From an uncultured Caulobacterales bacterium (GTDB taxonomy: Bacteria > Pseudomonadota > Alphaproteobacteria > Caulobacterales > Maricaulaceae), in NCBI GenBank assembly GCA_938009235.1, contig CALLIK010000002.1:147258-211257 (forward strand): a stretch of 64,000 nucleotides of DNA, given 5' to 3'. Positions 45,280 to 55,146 of this stretch are shown here, piece by piece. Under the pieces are notes generated by a model, which was not told where the DNA came from, ran no database searches, and was given only the letters and a program-made list of their open reading frames with translations. Position numbers and translations under genes: made by a program. Position 1 is the first letter of the stretch. Every line of letters starts with the position of its first letter.

Positions 45280-46193
45280 AACGTCAGGCCTCGGACGCTT
45301 TTGACAAAGGCATCACGATCAGATCTATTGGCTAAGAGTTGCCCTCTCGGAGGTTGATTACGAAACCATGTCATCTGACGTTTTGCAAAACGACGACTCT
45401 CTCGTTTCGCATCATCTACAGCTTCATCAAGAGAACAAGTTTCATTGAAATAACCACGCAGTTGGCGAAGACCTATCGCTTTCATGACGGGTAATGCCTC
45501 ATCATAAGCCTTGTTAAAAACAGCTCTCGCTTCATTCAACCCGCCTTCGCGTAGCATCGTATCATAACGTGCATTGATACGATCATACAGGATGTCGCGA
45601 GGTGGCGTCAGAACACAAAACCTTGTAAAACGTAATGGAACGATAGGCCGTGTATCCGCTTGCCAAACCGATAGGGCCTGGCCCGTACTTTTCGCGACAT
45701 TTACAATACGCTGCAAACGTTGCGGATCATGCCCCAAGACGCGCGCCGTAGCGACAGCGTCCAACTCCTCGGCCTCAGCTCTTAAAGCTACGATACCGTT
45801 CGCCTCTAGATAAAGCGCTGTTTCAGCCTCTACGTCCTTAGAAACAGCAGCAATATTTGCGATCCCTTTTAGAAGGGCGCGAAAGTAAAGCCCTGTGCCT
45901 CCCACAAGAATAGGCGCTTTCCCGCGTGCCAATATATCAAGGATGAGAGGCTCGACCTCCCTCACCCACGCGCCTGTTGAAAAACGTGTTTGTCCCGAAA
46001 CATGTCCAAACATGTGATGCGGAAGGCCTGCCATCTCAGAGTCCAATGGCCGCGCAGAGAGAACCTGTAAATCACTGTAGACCTGCAGCGCGTCAGCGTT
46101 GATAATTTCGCCACCCACAGCTTCTGCAATATCTATCGCATAGGCACTCTTGCCGCTGGCCGTTGGTCCTGCGATACAAATTACAGGCTTCAT
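45276..46193 (-). CDS. miaA: tRNA dimethylallyltransferase MiaA
   Basis: Enzyme (305 residues) that prenylates A37 of tRNAs reading UNN codons, using dimethylallyl diphosphate. P-loop GPTASGKSAYAIDIAEAVGGEIINADALQVYSDLQVLSARP, then LPHHMFGHVSG, ILVGGTGLYFRALLKG and a C-terminal tRNA-binding block with KAIGLRQLRGYF and RRFAKRQMTWFRNQ. The start at MKPVICIAGP is preferred; ATGs at 46211 and 46238 would overlap the divergent serB. Confidence 0.95.
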   Translation of the reverse strand: MKPVICIAGPTASGKSAYAIDIAEAVGGEIINADALQVYSDLQVLSARPLDSEMAGLPHHMFGHVSGQTRFSTGAWVREVEPLILDILARGKAPILVGGTGLYFRALLKGIANIAAVSKDVEAETALYLEANGIVALRAEAEELDAVATARVLGHDPQRLQRIVNVAKSTGQALSVWQADTRPIVPLRFTRFCVLTPPRDILYDRINARYDTMLREGGLNEARAVFNKAYDEALPVMKAIGLRQLRGYFNETCSLDEAVDDAKRESRRFAKRQMTWFRNQPPRGQLLANRSDRDAFVKSVRGLTF

Positions 46194-46209
46194 TTTTAGA
46201 GCAGATTCC

Positions 46210-47085
46210 ATGACAGACACTTCCATAGACATGATCACGACCCTTGTCCTGAAAAAGCGTAACGCTGAACAGTTACAAGTGGCTCAGGTTACACTGGGAA
46301 TGACGTCCATTCACGTTCTATCAGAGAATTTGGCCGTTGAAGGCACTACGACCTATCTCGATTCCCACGCTGCCGCCGACGCATTGGATAATGCGGGCAT
46401 TGAAGCGGATATCTCTGTCTCTTCGCTTACGAACCGACGCAAGACATTGCTGATATGCGACATGGACTCCACGTTGATTGGTCAAGAGTGCATTGACGAG
46501 CTTGCGGATTTTGCAGGCGTTAAAGACCGTGTCAGCGCCATTACTGAACGCGCTATGCGTGGTGAAATTGGATTTGACGGCGCATTGCGTGAGCGTGTCG
46601 GCCTCTTAGAAGGCTTGCCTCTCGAAAACCTGCAAACCTGTTTTGATGAGCGCATCACAATCAACCCAGGTGCAAAGACGCTCTGCGCGACCATGAAGGC
46701 CGCAGGCGCGAAAACGCTAATCGTCTCGGGTGGATTTACATTCTTCTCTGAACGTGTCGGTAAAGCCACGGGATTCGAAGATCATCAGGCTAATATATTA
46801 CTTGAGGACGGCGAGCGCTTAACGGGGAAAGTCGCGGACCCAATCCTCGGACGTGAAGCTAAATTAGACGCCTTGAAAGCCAATGTTTCTGACCCAACCC
46901 TAGCTGTCGCTGTCGGTGACGGAGCCAATGATCTTGCTATGGTTACGGCGGCAGGTCTTGGCGTGGCGTTCTATGCAAAACCCGCCGTTGCCGCAGCTGC
47001 GCAATCAGCAATCAGATACACTGATCTACGCACAGTGCTGTATTTCCAAGGGTTTTCAGAAGACGAGTTCGTTGAAGTTGGCTAG
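46210..47085 (+). CDS. serB: Phosphoserine phosphatase SerB
   Basis: HAD-family enzyme (291 residues) for the last step of serine synthesis. The N-terminal 75 residues are an ACT-like/regulatory extension. The HAD core starts with the nucleophile motif DMDSTLIGQECIDELADFAG, then motif II Ser in LIVSGGFTFF, the motif III Lys (GREAKLDAL), and motif IV GDGANDLAM. The chosen start MTDTSIDM leaves only 16 bases to the divergent miaA start, so the two promoters must overlap the coding ends. Confidence 0.94.
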   Translation: MTDTSIDMITTLVLKKRNAEQLQVAQVTLGMTSIHVLSENLAVEGTTTYLDSHAAADALDNAGIEADISVSSLTNRRKTLLICDMDSTLIGQECIDELADFAGVKDRVSAITERAMRGEIGFDGALRERVGLLEGLPLENLQTCFDERITINPGAKTLCATMKAAGAKTLIVSGGFTFFSERVGKATGFEDHQANILLEDGERLTGKVADPILGREAKLDALKANVSDPTLAVAVGDGANDLAMVTAAGLGVAFYAKPAVAAAAQSAIRYTDLRTVLYFQGFSEDEFVEVG

Positions 47086-47088
47086 TGC

Positions 47089-48516
47089 CTAGCTATTTGG
47101 ATTCAACGCATAGAAGATGTAATTCCCCTTGCGATTGACGAGTAAAGTTACAGGCTCATCCAACTCGGCCGCGGCTTTCATGGCTGTCTCAAACTCGGCT
47201 GGCGTTTTAATCGCCTCAAATCCGACCTCTTCGATAATATCGCCCTTTAGGATTTTCCCACTCGCAGTAGCGCGCTTATCTACTTTTACGACGCGCACGC
47301 CAAATGTCTCTTCGTCGATACGGTTACGGTCCCGAACTTCCTCCGTTAGTGCCTCGACGGATATCCCAGCGACAGAGCGTTCAGCATTTCCGGCAGCCGC
47401 TTCCTTAAGGAGTTTCTGCTCGACGGTGACCTTCTCTTCCAAGCGTTCAATCGTAACGTTGATCGTCTTACGCTTCTTTTTGCGTAGGATTTCAATCTCA
47501 ATTGACTTGTCAATTTCAGTCTCTGCGACGAGGCGGGACAACAGACGTGAGGCCTCTAGTGGCTTTCCATCAATAGACAGAATCAAGTCGCCACGTTTCA
47601 GGCCACCTTTTTCCGCGGGGCTATCCTTGACGACAGATTTAACGAGCGCGCCTTTGGCTGTTTTCAAACCATAGCTACGAGCAATCGCATTATCGACGGT
47701 TTGCGGACGGACGCCGAGATAACCTCTGCGGGTCTCGCCAAATTCAATAAGCTGTGCGGCGATGGATTGCGCGAGCTCTGCGGGAACAGAGAAGCTTATA
47801 CCAACGCTACCACCTGACGGAGATAGGATCGCCGTATTCACCCCAATGACTTCGCCGTCCATGTTGAACAGCGGGCCACCAGAGTTACCTTTGTTGATCG
47901 CAACGTCTGTCTGGATAAAGTCATCATAATTACCTGATGAGATATTACGGTTACGCGCGGAGATAATACCCGCAGCGACGGAGCCAGAATAGCCAAATGG
48001 GTTACCAATGGCGATGACCCACTCGCCGACTTCTGCCGTATCGCTATCGCCCCAAGGCACAGCAGCTATATCTTCACCTGTTTCGATCTTCAGAACAGCG
48101 ATGTCTGTCGCAGGGTCACGGCCCACCAAGGTGGCTTCATATGTGTCCCCATTGGGAAATGAAACTTCGATCAAGTCAGCATCTTCAATGACGTGATTAT
48201 TGGTTACGATGTGGCCATTGCCATCTATTACAAAACCAGAGCCTAGAGATTTACTCACCCGTCCGTCACGATCAGCGCGCCCGCCGAAGAAGTCATTGAA
48301 CCGCTCAAGCGGAGACCCTTCTTCGAATGGCTTAGCTTCGGTTGTATCAACTTCAATCGTTTGCGCGGTTGAGATATTTACCACGGCTGGAGAGAGGCGC
48401 TTCGCTAATTCGGTGAAGCCTTCTGGAGTTCCGCGTGCTTCACTTATCTCTGGCGTCGCCAGAACAGCGGAAAATGCGAAGAGTAAAGAGATAGCCGTCG
48501 TGCGAAGTATGGTCAT
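47089..48516 (-). CDS. DegP/HtrA-family periplasmic serine protease (Do)
   Basis: 475-residue envelope protease/chaperone. Signal peptide to about residue 28 (ATPEISEARG). The trypsin-like domain holds the catalytic triad His in VTNNHVIEDADL, Asp in DPATDIAVLKIE and Ser in NKGNSGGPLFN. Two PDZ domains follow (about 255-345 with RGYLGVRPQTV, and 380-470 with AGISVEALTEEVRDR). It lies downstream of hflK-hflC-DUF2065 on the same strand, the usual alphaproteobacterial envelope quality-control cluster. DegP, DegQ and DegS types cannot be separated with certainty; two PDZ domains exclude DegS. Confidence 0.93.
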   Translation of the reverse strand: MTILRTTAISLLFAFSAVLATPEISEARGTPEGFTELAKRLSPAVVNISTAQTIEVDTTEAKPFEEGSPLERFNDFFGGRADRDGRVSKSLGSGFVIDGNGHIVTNNHVIEDADLIEVSFPNGDTYEATLVGRDPATDIAVLKIETGEDIAAVPWGDSDTAEVGEWVIAIGNPFGYSGSVAAGIISARNRNISSGNYDDFIQTDVAINKGNSGGPLFNMDGEVIGVNTAILSPSGGSVGISFSVPAELAQSIAAQLIEFGETRRGYLGVRPQTVDNAIARSYGLKTAKGALVKSVVKDSPAEKGGLKRGDLILSIDGKPLEASRLLSRLVAETEIDKSIEIEILRKKKRKTINVTIERLEEKVTVEQKLLKEAAAGNAERSVAGISVEALTEEVRDRNRIDEETFGVRVVKVDKRATASGKILKGDIIEEVGFEAIKTPAEFETAMKAAAELDEPVTLLVNRKGNYIFYALNPNS

Positions 48517-48586
48517 GTAACCACCCTAGCAATATGACAGGGCCTGCCAAGGGCCTATGGCCGTAAACACGCTTACATTTGCGTCA

Positions 48587-48787
48587 TTAGAGGACGAGTT
48601 TAGCGCCAAAGGCTAAAAGAGCCGTGCCAACGAATACGCCAACCGCGCCTGCAACATGCAGGTCTCGATCCGAGACCTGCTTCATCATTTCATTATAAGT
48701 GCGGCGCATTGCGCTAGGCGCAATGGCCCACATCAAACCTTCAAGCAGGACAAACCCGCCAAAGGCAATTATGATAACCGCGCCCAT
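48587..48787 (-). CDS. DUF2065 (YjeT-like) small membrane protein
   Basis: 66-residue protein of two membrane helices (VIIIAFGGFVLLEGLMWAIAP and VAGAVGVFVGTALLAFGAKLVL) joined by a polar loop with RRTYNEMMKQVSDRDLH. The pattern G..L..EG...A..P...R matches DUF2065, found beside hflC in many proteobacteria. Function unknown, but the placement between hflC and the DegP-type protease suggests an accessory of membrane quality control. Confidence 0.8.
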   Translation of the reverse strand: MGAVIIIAFGGFVLLEGLMWAIAPSAMRRTYNEMMKQVSDRDLHVAGAVGVFVGTALLAFGAKLVL

Positions 48788-48796
48788 CGGTACGCT

Positions 48797-49693
48797 CTAG
48801 CGGCGGTTGCCACCTTGGTTATCGAGGTATCCAAGGAAGTCACTGTCAGGTGACAAGACATATGTCGTGCTACCTACAAGGCCTTTTTCATAGGCTTGCA
48901 TAGACCGATAAAAGGCAAAGAACTCGGGGTCCTTATTATAGGCTTCTGCATAAATTGCGTTACGTTTCTGGTCACCTTCACCGCGGATAATCTCTGAATC
49001 ACGACGCGCGTTAGCGAGTAGGATTTCAACTTCCTTGTCAGCTGTCGCCTTAATCGTAAGTTGAGAGCGTTCACCCTCACCGCGTTTTTCAGCTGATTGC
49101 TCCTGACGGTCAGCGGCCATACGGTCAAAAACGCGTTCTGCGTTTTCTTGTGGTAGGTCAGCACGTTTGATCCGCACATCTTCAATCACCAAGCCAAATT
49201 CGCCTTCTTCAGCTCGCGCATTTGCACGGCTTTCGATTGCGTTCATCAAATCAACCCGTTGACCAGAAATAATTTCCTGAGATTCAACCGAACCCAAGAC
49301 ATCTCGAATCAAGGAATCTAGCACACCGCTCAACTGATTTTCTGCGCGTCGGCGTGTTTCAAAAGATTCGTAGAAAGCCTGAACATCGGTAATTCTATAA
49401 CGGATGAAAGCATCCACCAAGAGACGTTCCTGATCTGACGCCAAAACAGGTTGTGCTTTGAGGTCAAGAACGAGGTTCTTACGATCATAATGGGTCACAT
49501 TTTCGAACACTGGCACTTTTAATTTCAGGCCAGCATCTTCTTCAACACCATAAGCATTTTCGGTTCTAACAGGCTCACCGAACCGCAAAACAAGTGACTG
49601 TTGATCTTCACGTACAGTGTAAAAAACTTGGGTAAGAATAAGGAATGCGACTGCGGCCACGCCGCCGATTAGGATTAGTTTGTTCTGATTCAT
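48797..49693 (-). CDS. hflC: Membrane protease modulator HflC
   Basis: SPFH/prohibitin-domain protein (298 residues) anchored by one N-terminal helix (KLILIGGVAAVAFLILTQVFYTV). It forms a cage with HflK around FtsH. Visible: EDQQSLVLRFGEPVRT, LVDAFIRYRITD, DVRIKRADLPQENAERVFDRMAADRQEQSAEKRGEGE, and a long helical tail. It starts 2 bases after the hflK stop. Confidence 0.95.
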   Translation of the reverse strand: MNQNKLILIGGVAAVAFLILTQVFYTVREDQQSLVLRFGEPVRTENAYGVEEDAGLKLKVPVFENVTHYDRKNLVLDLKAQPVLASDQERLLVDAFIRYRITDVQAFYESFETRRRAENQLSGVLDSLIRDVLGSVESQEIISGQRVDLMNAIESRANARAEEGEFGLVIEDVRIKRADLPQENAERVFDRMAADRQEQSAEKRGEGERSQLTIKATADKEVEILLANARRDSEIIRGEGDQKRNAIYAEAYNKDPEFFAFYRSMQAYEKGLVGSTTYVLSPDSDFLGYLDNQGGNRR

Positions 49694-49695
49694 GA

Positions 49696-50769
49696 CTACT
49701 TCCCCTTCTTGTTAAGTTGATCTAGCGGCAAGTACGGCACAACACCTGACCCTGCCTCACCATCAAGAACAATTTTTTCTGCATCGCCATACACTTTTTC
49801 AAGTGTTTCGAGATACATGCGTTGACGTGTCACTTTTGGCGCTAATTTATACTCACCATAAATAAGTTTGAAACGTTGCGCTTCACCTTCAGCATCCGCG
49901 ATAACGCGATCCTTGTACCCTTCAGCTTGTTGAAGCAGTTTGGCCGCTTCACCTTCAGCTTTTAGGACTTTCGTGTTCCGATAAGCGCGCGCTTCGTTGA
50001 TCGCACGTTCCGCTTCTTGGGATGCGTTCACAACATCTAGGAAATCATCCACAACTTCGGCGGGAGGGTCTGTTTTCTGGAACTGAACGCCTTCCACGTT
50101 CACGCCTGACTCGTATTCATCAAGTAATTCTTGCAAACGTTCACGCACCTGCCCGCCATATTCCTGGCGACCCGTTGTGATAATCGAGTCGAGTTCGTTC
50201 TTACCGATAATCTCGCGAACAACCGATTCAGCGGCCGATTTCACAAGGTCCTCCGGCTGATCAACTTTAAGGAGGTAACTTTTCAAGTCTTTGATATCCC
50301 AAAGCACAGCAAAGTTGATATCAACGATGTTCTCATCACCTGTCAGCATAAGAGATTCTGCATCATCCCCTATACCAACAATTGTTTCACGTTGGTTTGT
50401 AACGTCTTGAATGGTTTTAGTTTCAATCGGATTCGGCAGTTTAAAACGCAGACCCGAACCGACTGTGCGCTGGTAATCACCGAAACGCAAAATGAGAGCT
50501 TGTTCGTTACCTTGGACTGTAAAAACAGAAGATAGGAGCAAGAAAATGATGGGAATGAGAAAGAACGCCCAATTTGGGATATTGAAATCTGGCATTTGGC
50601 CAGTGCCGTTACCGCCGCCGCCATTTCCACCTGTACGCGATTTAAAACCTTCAATCACATTATCACGTGATGGACGTTGAGGGCGATTGGGACGTTGCCC
50701 GCCATCACCTTTTCCGCCGCCATTTCCAGAACCCGGTTTTGGGCCCCATGGACTATTACTATCCGACAT
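49696..50769 (-). CDS. hflK: Membrane protease modulator HflK
   Basis: SPFH-domain partner of HflC (357 residues). It has the typical glycine/asparagine-rich cytoplasmic N-terminus (about residues 1-55), a membrane helix (WAFFLIPIIFLLLSSVFTV), and the band-7 domain starting GNEQALILRFGDYQRTVGSGL. Later signatures are VNVEGVQFQKTDPPAEVVDDFLDVVNASQEAERAINEARAY and the helical tail. It is coupled to hflC. Confidence 0.95.
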   Translation of the reverse strand: MSDSNSPWGPKPGSGNGGGKGDGGQRPNRPQRPSRDNVIEGFKSRTGGNGGGGNGTGQMPDFNIPNWAFFLIPIIFLLLSSVFTVQGNEQALILRFGDYQRTVGSGLRFKLPNPIETKTIQDVTNQRETIVGIGDDAESLMLTGDENIVDINFAVLWDIKDLKSYLLKVDQPEDLVKSAAESVVREIIGKNELDSIITTGRQEYGGQVRERLQELLDEYESGVNVEGVQFQKTDPPAEVVDDFLDVVNASQEAERAINEARAYRNTKVLKAEGEAAKLLQQAEGYKDRVIADAEGEAQRFKLIYGEYKLAPKVTRQRMYLETLEKVYGDAEKIVLDGEAGSGVVPYLPLDQLNKKGK

Positions 50770-50846
50770 GTTGTCTCCGCAAATTTCTTAAGTCTTATGT
50801 GGCGCGGCCTAGCGCAGGTTTCAAGCTTTGTTACGCGCAGTATCTA

Positions 50847-51371
50847 TTATTGGACGCGGTCATAGACAGCTATCCGAAAGGCATGGTCATCTTTTGGACC
50901 TTGGGTAGCATCTTCGGATGATGTGAGCTGCCAGCGATTAGAATCGATATTTGGGAATTTGGCATCCCCATCCACTTCGGTTTCGACATGCGTGATATAG
51001 AGCCTATCGCAGTGCGGCAGTAATTTAGCATAGAGCTGCCCGCCGCCAATCAGCATGACTTCGTCAACACCTGCGCGGCCCGCCAGTTCAAACCCTTGCC
51101 CGATCATTTTATTCATATCCGTAAAGACGTTTGCGCCTTTGGCTTTATAATCTCCATTGCGCGTCAAAACGAGATTAGGCCGCCCAGGGAGTGGAAACGG
51201 CAGGCTTTCCCACGTCTTGCGGCCCATCAAGCAAGGTTTGCCCAGCGTCACGCGCTTAAAATGTTTGAGGTCAGACGGTAGCCGCCACGGCAGGTCGCCC
51301 TCTCTACCGATGACATTATTTTTATCCATCGCAACGACGGCACATAATTTTGGATTCGTAGACATGGACAT
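50847..51371 (-). CDS. folA: Dihydrofolate reductase
   Basis: 174-residue enzyme reducing dihydrofolate with NADPH to regenerate tetrahydrofolate, required because thyA (also in this window) consumes it. Signatures: VVAMDKNNVIGREGDLPWRLPSDLKHFKRVTLGKPCLMGRKTWESLP with the Met20-loop Trp and the catalytic acidic residue of DLKHF, and VMLIGGGQLYAKLLPHCDRLYITHVE. It precedes hflK on the same strand with a 77-base gap. Confidence 0.95.
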   Translation of the reverse strand: MSMSTNPKLCAVVAMDKNNVIGREGDLPWRLPSDLKHFKRVTLGKPCLMGRKTWESLPFPLPGRPNLVLTRNGDYKAKGANVFTDMNKMIGQGFELAGRAGVDEVMLIGGGQLYAKLLPHCDRLYITHVETEVDGDAKFPNIDSNRWQLTSSEDATQGPKDDHAFRIAVYDRVQ

Positions 51372-51395
51372 GGCCCTAGCCTAAGCCCCTTACCT

Positions 51396-51932
51396 ATGTC
51401 GACACCCTCCCAGACGTCTAAACGCAGATTCAGCCTCCCCGTCATGACAATAGTGTATGTCCTGCTGATCCCGTTCATCAATTGGTCGTTCACATGGGCG
51501 CCAATGTGGGAAGTTCTGCCCGGATGGGCTTTCAACCCTGTGACTATCGTGACGGGATTAGTTTTAGTCGTGAGGGATTTCTCGCAGCGAGAGGTCGGGC
51601 ATTATGTCCTCCTCGCCATGGCTGTCGCGCTCGCGTTGACCGCATTCGCTGCGGGACCAGAGTTAGCCCTCGCGAGCGGCGGAGCCTTTGCAATTGCAGA
51701 GCTCGTGGATTGGTCGATCTTTACATTCACAAAATACCGCCTGTCTACGCGCGTGTTACTCTCGTCAGCGATTGCTGCGCCATTGGATACAACAATATTT
51801 CTATACGGCGCAGAGATGATCCGTCCTGATCAGCTCACGGGGCCAAATGTAACGATGAGTATTATGGGTAAAATGCTAGGCGCCATCGTGATCTGGTGGA
51901 TCGTTCGACAACGCCTAGAGAGTCATAATTAA
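51396..51932 (+). CDS. VUT-family (YhhQ-like) membrane transporter
   Basis: 178 residues, about five to six membrane helices, with VUT-family motifs NPVTIVTGLVLVVRDFSQREVGH and LASGGAFAIAELVDWSIFTFTKYRL. YhhQ/QPTR members import queuosine precursors; this one is shorter and of the 'VUT family' type, so the substrate is not certain. Divergent from folA with 24 bases between start codons. Confidence 0.75.
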   Translation: MSTPSQTSKRRFSLPVMTIVYVLLIPFINWSFTWAPMWEVLPGWAFNPVTIVTGLVLVVRDFSQREVGHYVLLAMAVALALTAFAAGPELALASGGAFAIAELVDWSIFTFTKYRLSTRVLLSSAIAAPLDTTIFLYGAEMIRPDQLTGPNVTMSIMGKMLGAIVIWWIVRQRLESHN

Positions 51933-51937
51933 GCCGC

Positions 51938-53317
51938 CTATTCGTTGAACAGCTCTAGCGTCCCAGCGGTCATAGCTTGCACACCTAGTTTCAACGCAGG
52001 TTCTGGTACAGGTGCGAAGAACGGCGAATGATTCCCCGATGGCATTGGGCCTTTACCGTCAACCGCAGCCTGAAAAGCTTTCGCATCTGCCCCGCCAGTC
52101 CAAAAAATCAGAGTTTTGATATCCTTGTCATAGCGGTGGAATTGCGAGAAATCTTCGCCGCCCATACTCGGCGGTTGGGTTTCTACTTTATCCTCACCGA
52201 TTGATGTACCGATGGCGTTCATGACGCGGTCTGTCATTTCGGGGTCATTATATGTGGATGGTGTGTAGTCGCTTTCCATTTTAATCTCAGGCATCAAATC
52301 TTCTGGTAAACCCGCCGATAAAGCTTGAGCAATCGCGATGCGTTCAATCCCGTCCAACAAAGTCTTCCGGACATCGTCATCATAAGAGCGAACCGTAATC
52401 TGTAGCTTCGCTTCGTCGGGGATGATGTTGTGCTTAAAGCCTGCGCGGAAACTACCCACAGTCACAACACCCGCTTTGAGAGGGTTCACTTCGCGCGACA
52501 CCAAAGTCTGCAACGCGTTGATGATTTGCGCACCAATCACAATCGGGTCTTTGCCCATATGCGGCGCGGAGCCATGTGCGCCGATACCTTTGACGGTGAT
52601 GTCAACTGAGTCGACATTCGCCAGAGCATATCCAGACGTATAGGAAATTTTGCCCGCAGGCGCCCAGCCTGATGTGTGTGTCGACAAGACATAATCAGGC
52701 TTTGGGAATTTCTTATAGAGGCCGTCTTCCAACATAGCGATGGCGCCAAGTCCGAGCTCTTCTGCGGGTTGTCCAATTAGAACGAGTGTTCCAGACCAAT
52801 CATCTTTGCGCTCAACCAACTGCCGGGCTGCGCCGACCAAAATCGCGACATGACTATCATGCGCGCAGGCGTGCATAACGGGCGCATCTTTGCCTGTGTG
52901 GGTTTGCCCGACAACCGTGGAAGAATACGGCAGACCTGTTTTTTCCTCGAGGGGCAGCGCATCCATATCCGCGCGCAACATAACCGTTGGACCCTCGCCG
53001 TTTTTCATCACAGCCACGATGCCATATCCGCCAACGTCTTCGAGGATTTCACCTTCGTCTTTTAGGACTTTCTCACGGACCCAATCATCGCCAACGCGTT
53101 CCGTGACCTCAAACCCAAGGCTCGAAAGCTCTTTTGCCAAACGCGCCGCCGTATTTTTCTCTTTGAAAGACAGCTCTGGGTTCTCATGCAAGTGCTTGTA
53201 GAGATCGAGAATATAGCCGTGATCTGCGGCCACTGCGTCGGTTAGGTCGTCCGCATGAACGGGCGCTGCCACCATAAGTGCGCCCATCATGGCGACAGTT
53301 GTCAGGAACTTGGTCAT
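51938..53317 (-). CDS. Exported M20-family amidohydrolase
   Basis: 459 residues with a Sec signal peptide (cleavage near VHA^DD, residue 22). The M20D amidohydrolase pattern is present: MLRADMDALPLEEKTGLPY, MHACAHDSHVAILVGAAR (metal His/Cys), AEELGLGA (acid/base Glu), GIGAHGSAPHMGKDP in the lid domain, and MGGEDFSQF near the end. Relatives hydrolyse N-acyl or peptide bonds of small amino-acid conjugates; the periplasmic location suggests scavenging. Substrate unknown. Confidence 0.88.
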   Translation of the reverse strand: MTKFLTTVAMMGALMVAAPVHADDLTDAVAADHGYILDLYKHLHENPELSFKEKNTAARLAKELSSLGFEVTERVGDDWVREKVLKDEGEILEDVGGYGIVAVMKNGEGPTVMLRADMDALPLEEKTGLPYSSTVVGQTHTGKDAPVMHACAHDSHVAILVGAARQLVERKDDWSGTLVLIGQPAEELGLGAIAMLEDGLYKKFPKPDYVLSTHTSGWAPAGKISYTSGYALANVDSVDITVKGIGAHGSAPHMGKDPIVIGAQIINALQTLVSREVNPLKAGVVTVGSFRAGFKHNIIPDEAKLQITVRSYDDDVRKTLLDGIERIAIAQALSAGLPEDLMPEIKMESDYTPSTYNDPEMTDRVMNAIGTSIGEDKVETQPPSMGGEDFSQFHRYDKDIKTLIFWTGGADAKAFQAAVDGKGPMPSGNHSPFFAPVPEPALKLGVQAMTAGTLELFNE

Positions 53318-53430
53318 ATTATCTCTCTCGTATGGCTCTGTGTCTGTTTACCTTTTTAGGTGACGCAGAACGCAAAGCGGGGCAAGGCCCATATTCGAAT
53401 TGCATAGTCTGAAATGTGAAGTGAGCCAAT

Positions 53431-53775
53431 ATGTCCGACAATCTACCAGCCCTACCGCCCTGTCCTGAATGTGAAGGTATCTATGCCTATGAAGATGGCG
53501 CGCTGCTGATCTGCTCGGAATGCGCGTACGAGTGGAACCCAGAACTCCCAACACCTGGCGAACGCGTTTATAAAGACGTAAACGGCAATGTATTGGTCGA
53601 CGGAGATTGGGTCACTATTATCAAAGACCTGAAAGTCAAAGGCACATCAAAAGTCGCCAAAGTCGGCACAAAGGTAAAGATCAACCGCCTCGTCGATGAA
53701 GACCACGACATCGATTGTAAGATAGATGGGATTGGCGTGATGAAGTTGAAGACTATGTTTGTTAAGAAGGCTTAA
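53431..53775 (+). CDS. YjdM/PhnA-like zinc-ribbon protein
   Basis: 114 residues. N-terminal zinc ribbon with [25 protein letters not shown] (about residues 9-33) and a C-terminal SH3-like domain with [24 protein letters not shown] ... [21 protein letters not shown]. This is the classic YjdM (formerly PhnA) layout. Its cellular role is not established; it is not the phosphonoacetate hydrolase that once shared the name. Confidence 0.9.
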   Translation: MSDNLPALPPCPECEGIYAYEDGALLICSECAYEWNPELPTPGERVYKDVNGNVLVDGDWVTIIKDLKVKGTSKVAKVGTKVKINRLVDEDHDIDCKIDGIGVMKLKTMFVKKA

Positions 53776-53826
53776 CGTGAAAATCGATTAAATATCGATT
53801 TGCCGTTACGCCGCGAAGCGTTGGCT

Positions 53827-54300
53827 TTAGCCAGAGCGCAGCGGACTATCGTTTTCGATAGCGTTGAAGAGAATGTAGAACAATTCCTTCGATATTTCTT
53901 CTGCATCTCCAAACACACCAGCCCGTGCATCACTAAATTCATGGCACCGGATTTTAAACTCGTGCCAAGGTTCTCCATCTTCCCAATCGGTATAATTCGA
54001 TACCGAATAATAAAGCGAAACACGATCAGTTTCATTCAATGCGTCCAAACGAATATATTTCGTCAGCATTAAAATGACTGGTTCCCACTTTTCTGATTTT
54101 TTAAAGAATTTTGAGAGAGCTTCTTTTATCTGAAAATCTCGACTGCATACCGCGAGTTCGCAAATTTCACTTGATGGCAGTTCCTTCTGGAAAGAGATCA
54201 ATTCATCAGCAATTTGAGCAATTCGGTTTCGGGAAATCAGCCCCCAACTGTGACCAAGTTCTAATGCTCTCGCTTCATCGGAAGTGAGCTCTAAACTCAT
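53827..54300 (-). CDS. Hypothetical helical protein coupled to thyA
   Basis: 157 residues, largely helical by composition: [34 protein letters not shown], then [29 protein letters not shown] and a Trp-rich patch [21 protein letters not shown]. The ATG overlaps the thyA stop by 4 bases, so it is translated with thyA. It faintly recalls DUF2247-type proteins, but I cannot support a family. It has no membrane segment or catalytic motif. Confidence 0.6.
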   Translation of the reverse strand: MSLELTSDEARALELGHSWGLISRNRIAQIADELISFQKELPSSEICELAVCSRDFQIKEALSKFFKKSEKWEPVILMLTKYIRLDALNETDRVSLYYSVSNYTDWEDGEPWHEFKIRCHEFSDARAGVFGDAEEISKELFYILFNAIENDSPLRSG

Positions 54301-55091
54301 ACCGCCACTTTCCCAGCAATATGCGGGTGGGCTTTATATCCGAAAATCTTCACGTCCTCATAGGTAAACCCGTCGATCTCTTTGACATCAGGGTTCAGCT
54401 TTAATCGCGGTAGAGGCATTGGCTCGCGAGACAATTGCTCTTTCACCTGCTCGAAATGGTTCGAGTAGATGTGGGCATCGCCGAATGTGTGGACAAAATC
54501 ACCGACTTCGAGGTCGCAGACCTGCGCCATCATATGCACCAAGAGCGCATAGCTCGCGATGTTGAACGGCACGCCGAGGAAGATATCCGCGCTACGTTGA
54601 TAGAGCTGACAGCTCAACTTCCCATCAGCCACATGGAACTGGAACAGACAATGACATGGCGGTAGCGCCATATCGTCAACATCCGCAGGGTTCCATGCGC
54701 TCACAATATGACGGCGTGAGTTCGGGTTTTTTTTGATCGCTTCAACGACATTTTTGACTTGATCAATCACCGCGCCATCAGGACCAACCCAGCGTCGCCA
54801 TTGCTTGCCGTATACAGGACCAAGATCGCCGTTTTCATCGGCCCATGCGTCCCAAATTTTCACGCCATTGTCTTGGAGATATTTGATATTCGTATCACCC
54901 GCTAGAAACCAGATCAGCTCATGGACGATAGATTTCTTGTGCAGCTTCTTAGTTGTGACCATCGGAAAGCCTTCCGAGAGATCAAACCGCATCTGATGAC
55001 CGAACACGCCGCGCGTGCCCGTTCCCGTACGGTCCCCACGGTCAACGCCGTTGTCCATCACATGTTTTAGAAGGTCGAGATATTGTTGCAT
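54297..55091 (-). CDS. thyA: Thymidylate synthase
   Basis: 264-residue enzyme converting dUMP to dTMP with methylene-tetrahydrofolate. Conserved [44 protein letters not shown] at the N-terminus, the catalytic Cys in [35 protein letters not shown], and the C-terminal [17 protein letters not shown]. folA lies about 3 kb downstream on the same strand; in relatives the two are usually closer. Confidence 0.97.
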   Translation of the reverse strand: MQQYLDLLKHVMDNGVDRGDRTGTGTRGVFGHQMRFDLSEGFPMVTTKKLHKKSIVHELIWFLAGDTNIKYLQDNGVKIWDAWADENGDLGPVYGKQWRRWVGPDGAVIDQVKNVVEAIKKNPNSRRHIVSAWNPADVDDMALPPCHCLFQFHVADGKLSCQLYQRSADIFLGVPFNIASYALLVHMMAQVCDLEVGDFVHTFGDAHIYSNHFEQVKEQLSREPMPLPRLKLNPDVKEIDGFTYEDVKIFGYKAHPHIAGKVAV

Positions 55092-55146
55092 GGGAAATAC
55101 CTAGCGTGTCCTACGCGAGTCGGCGAGTCGGCTTATCCACAGAGGG

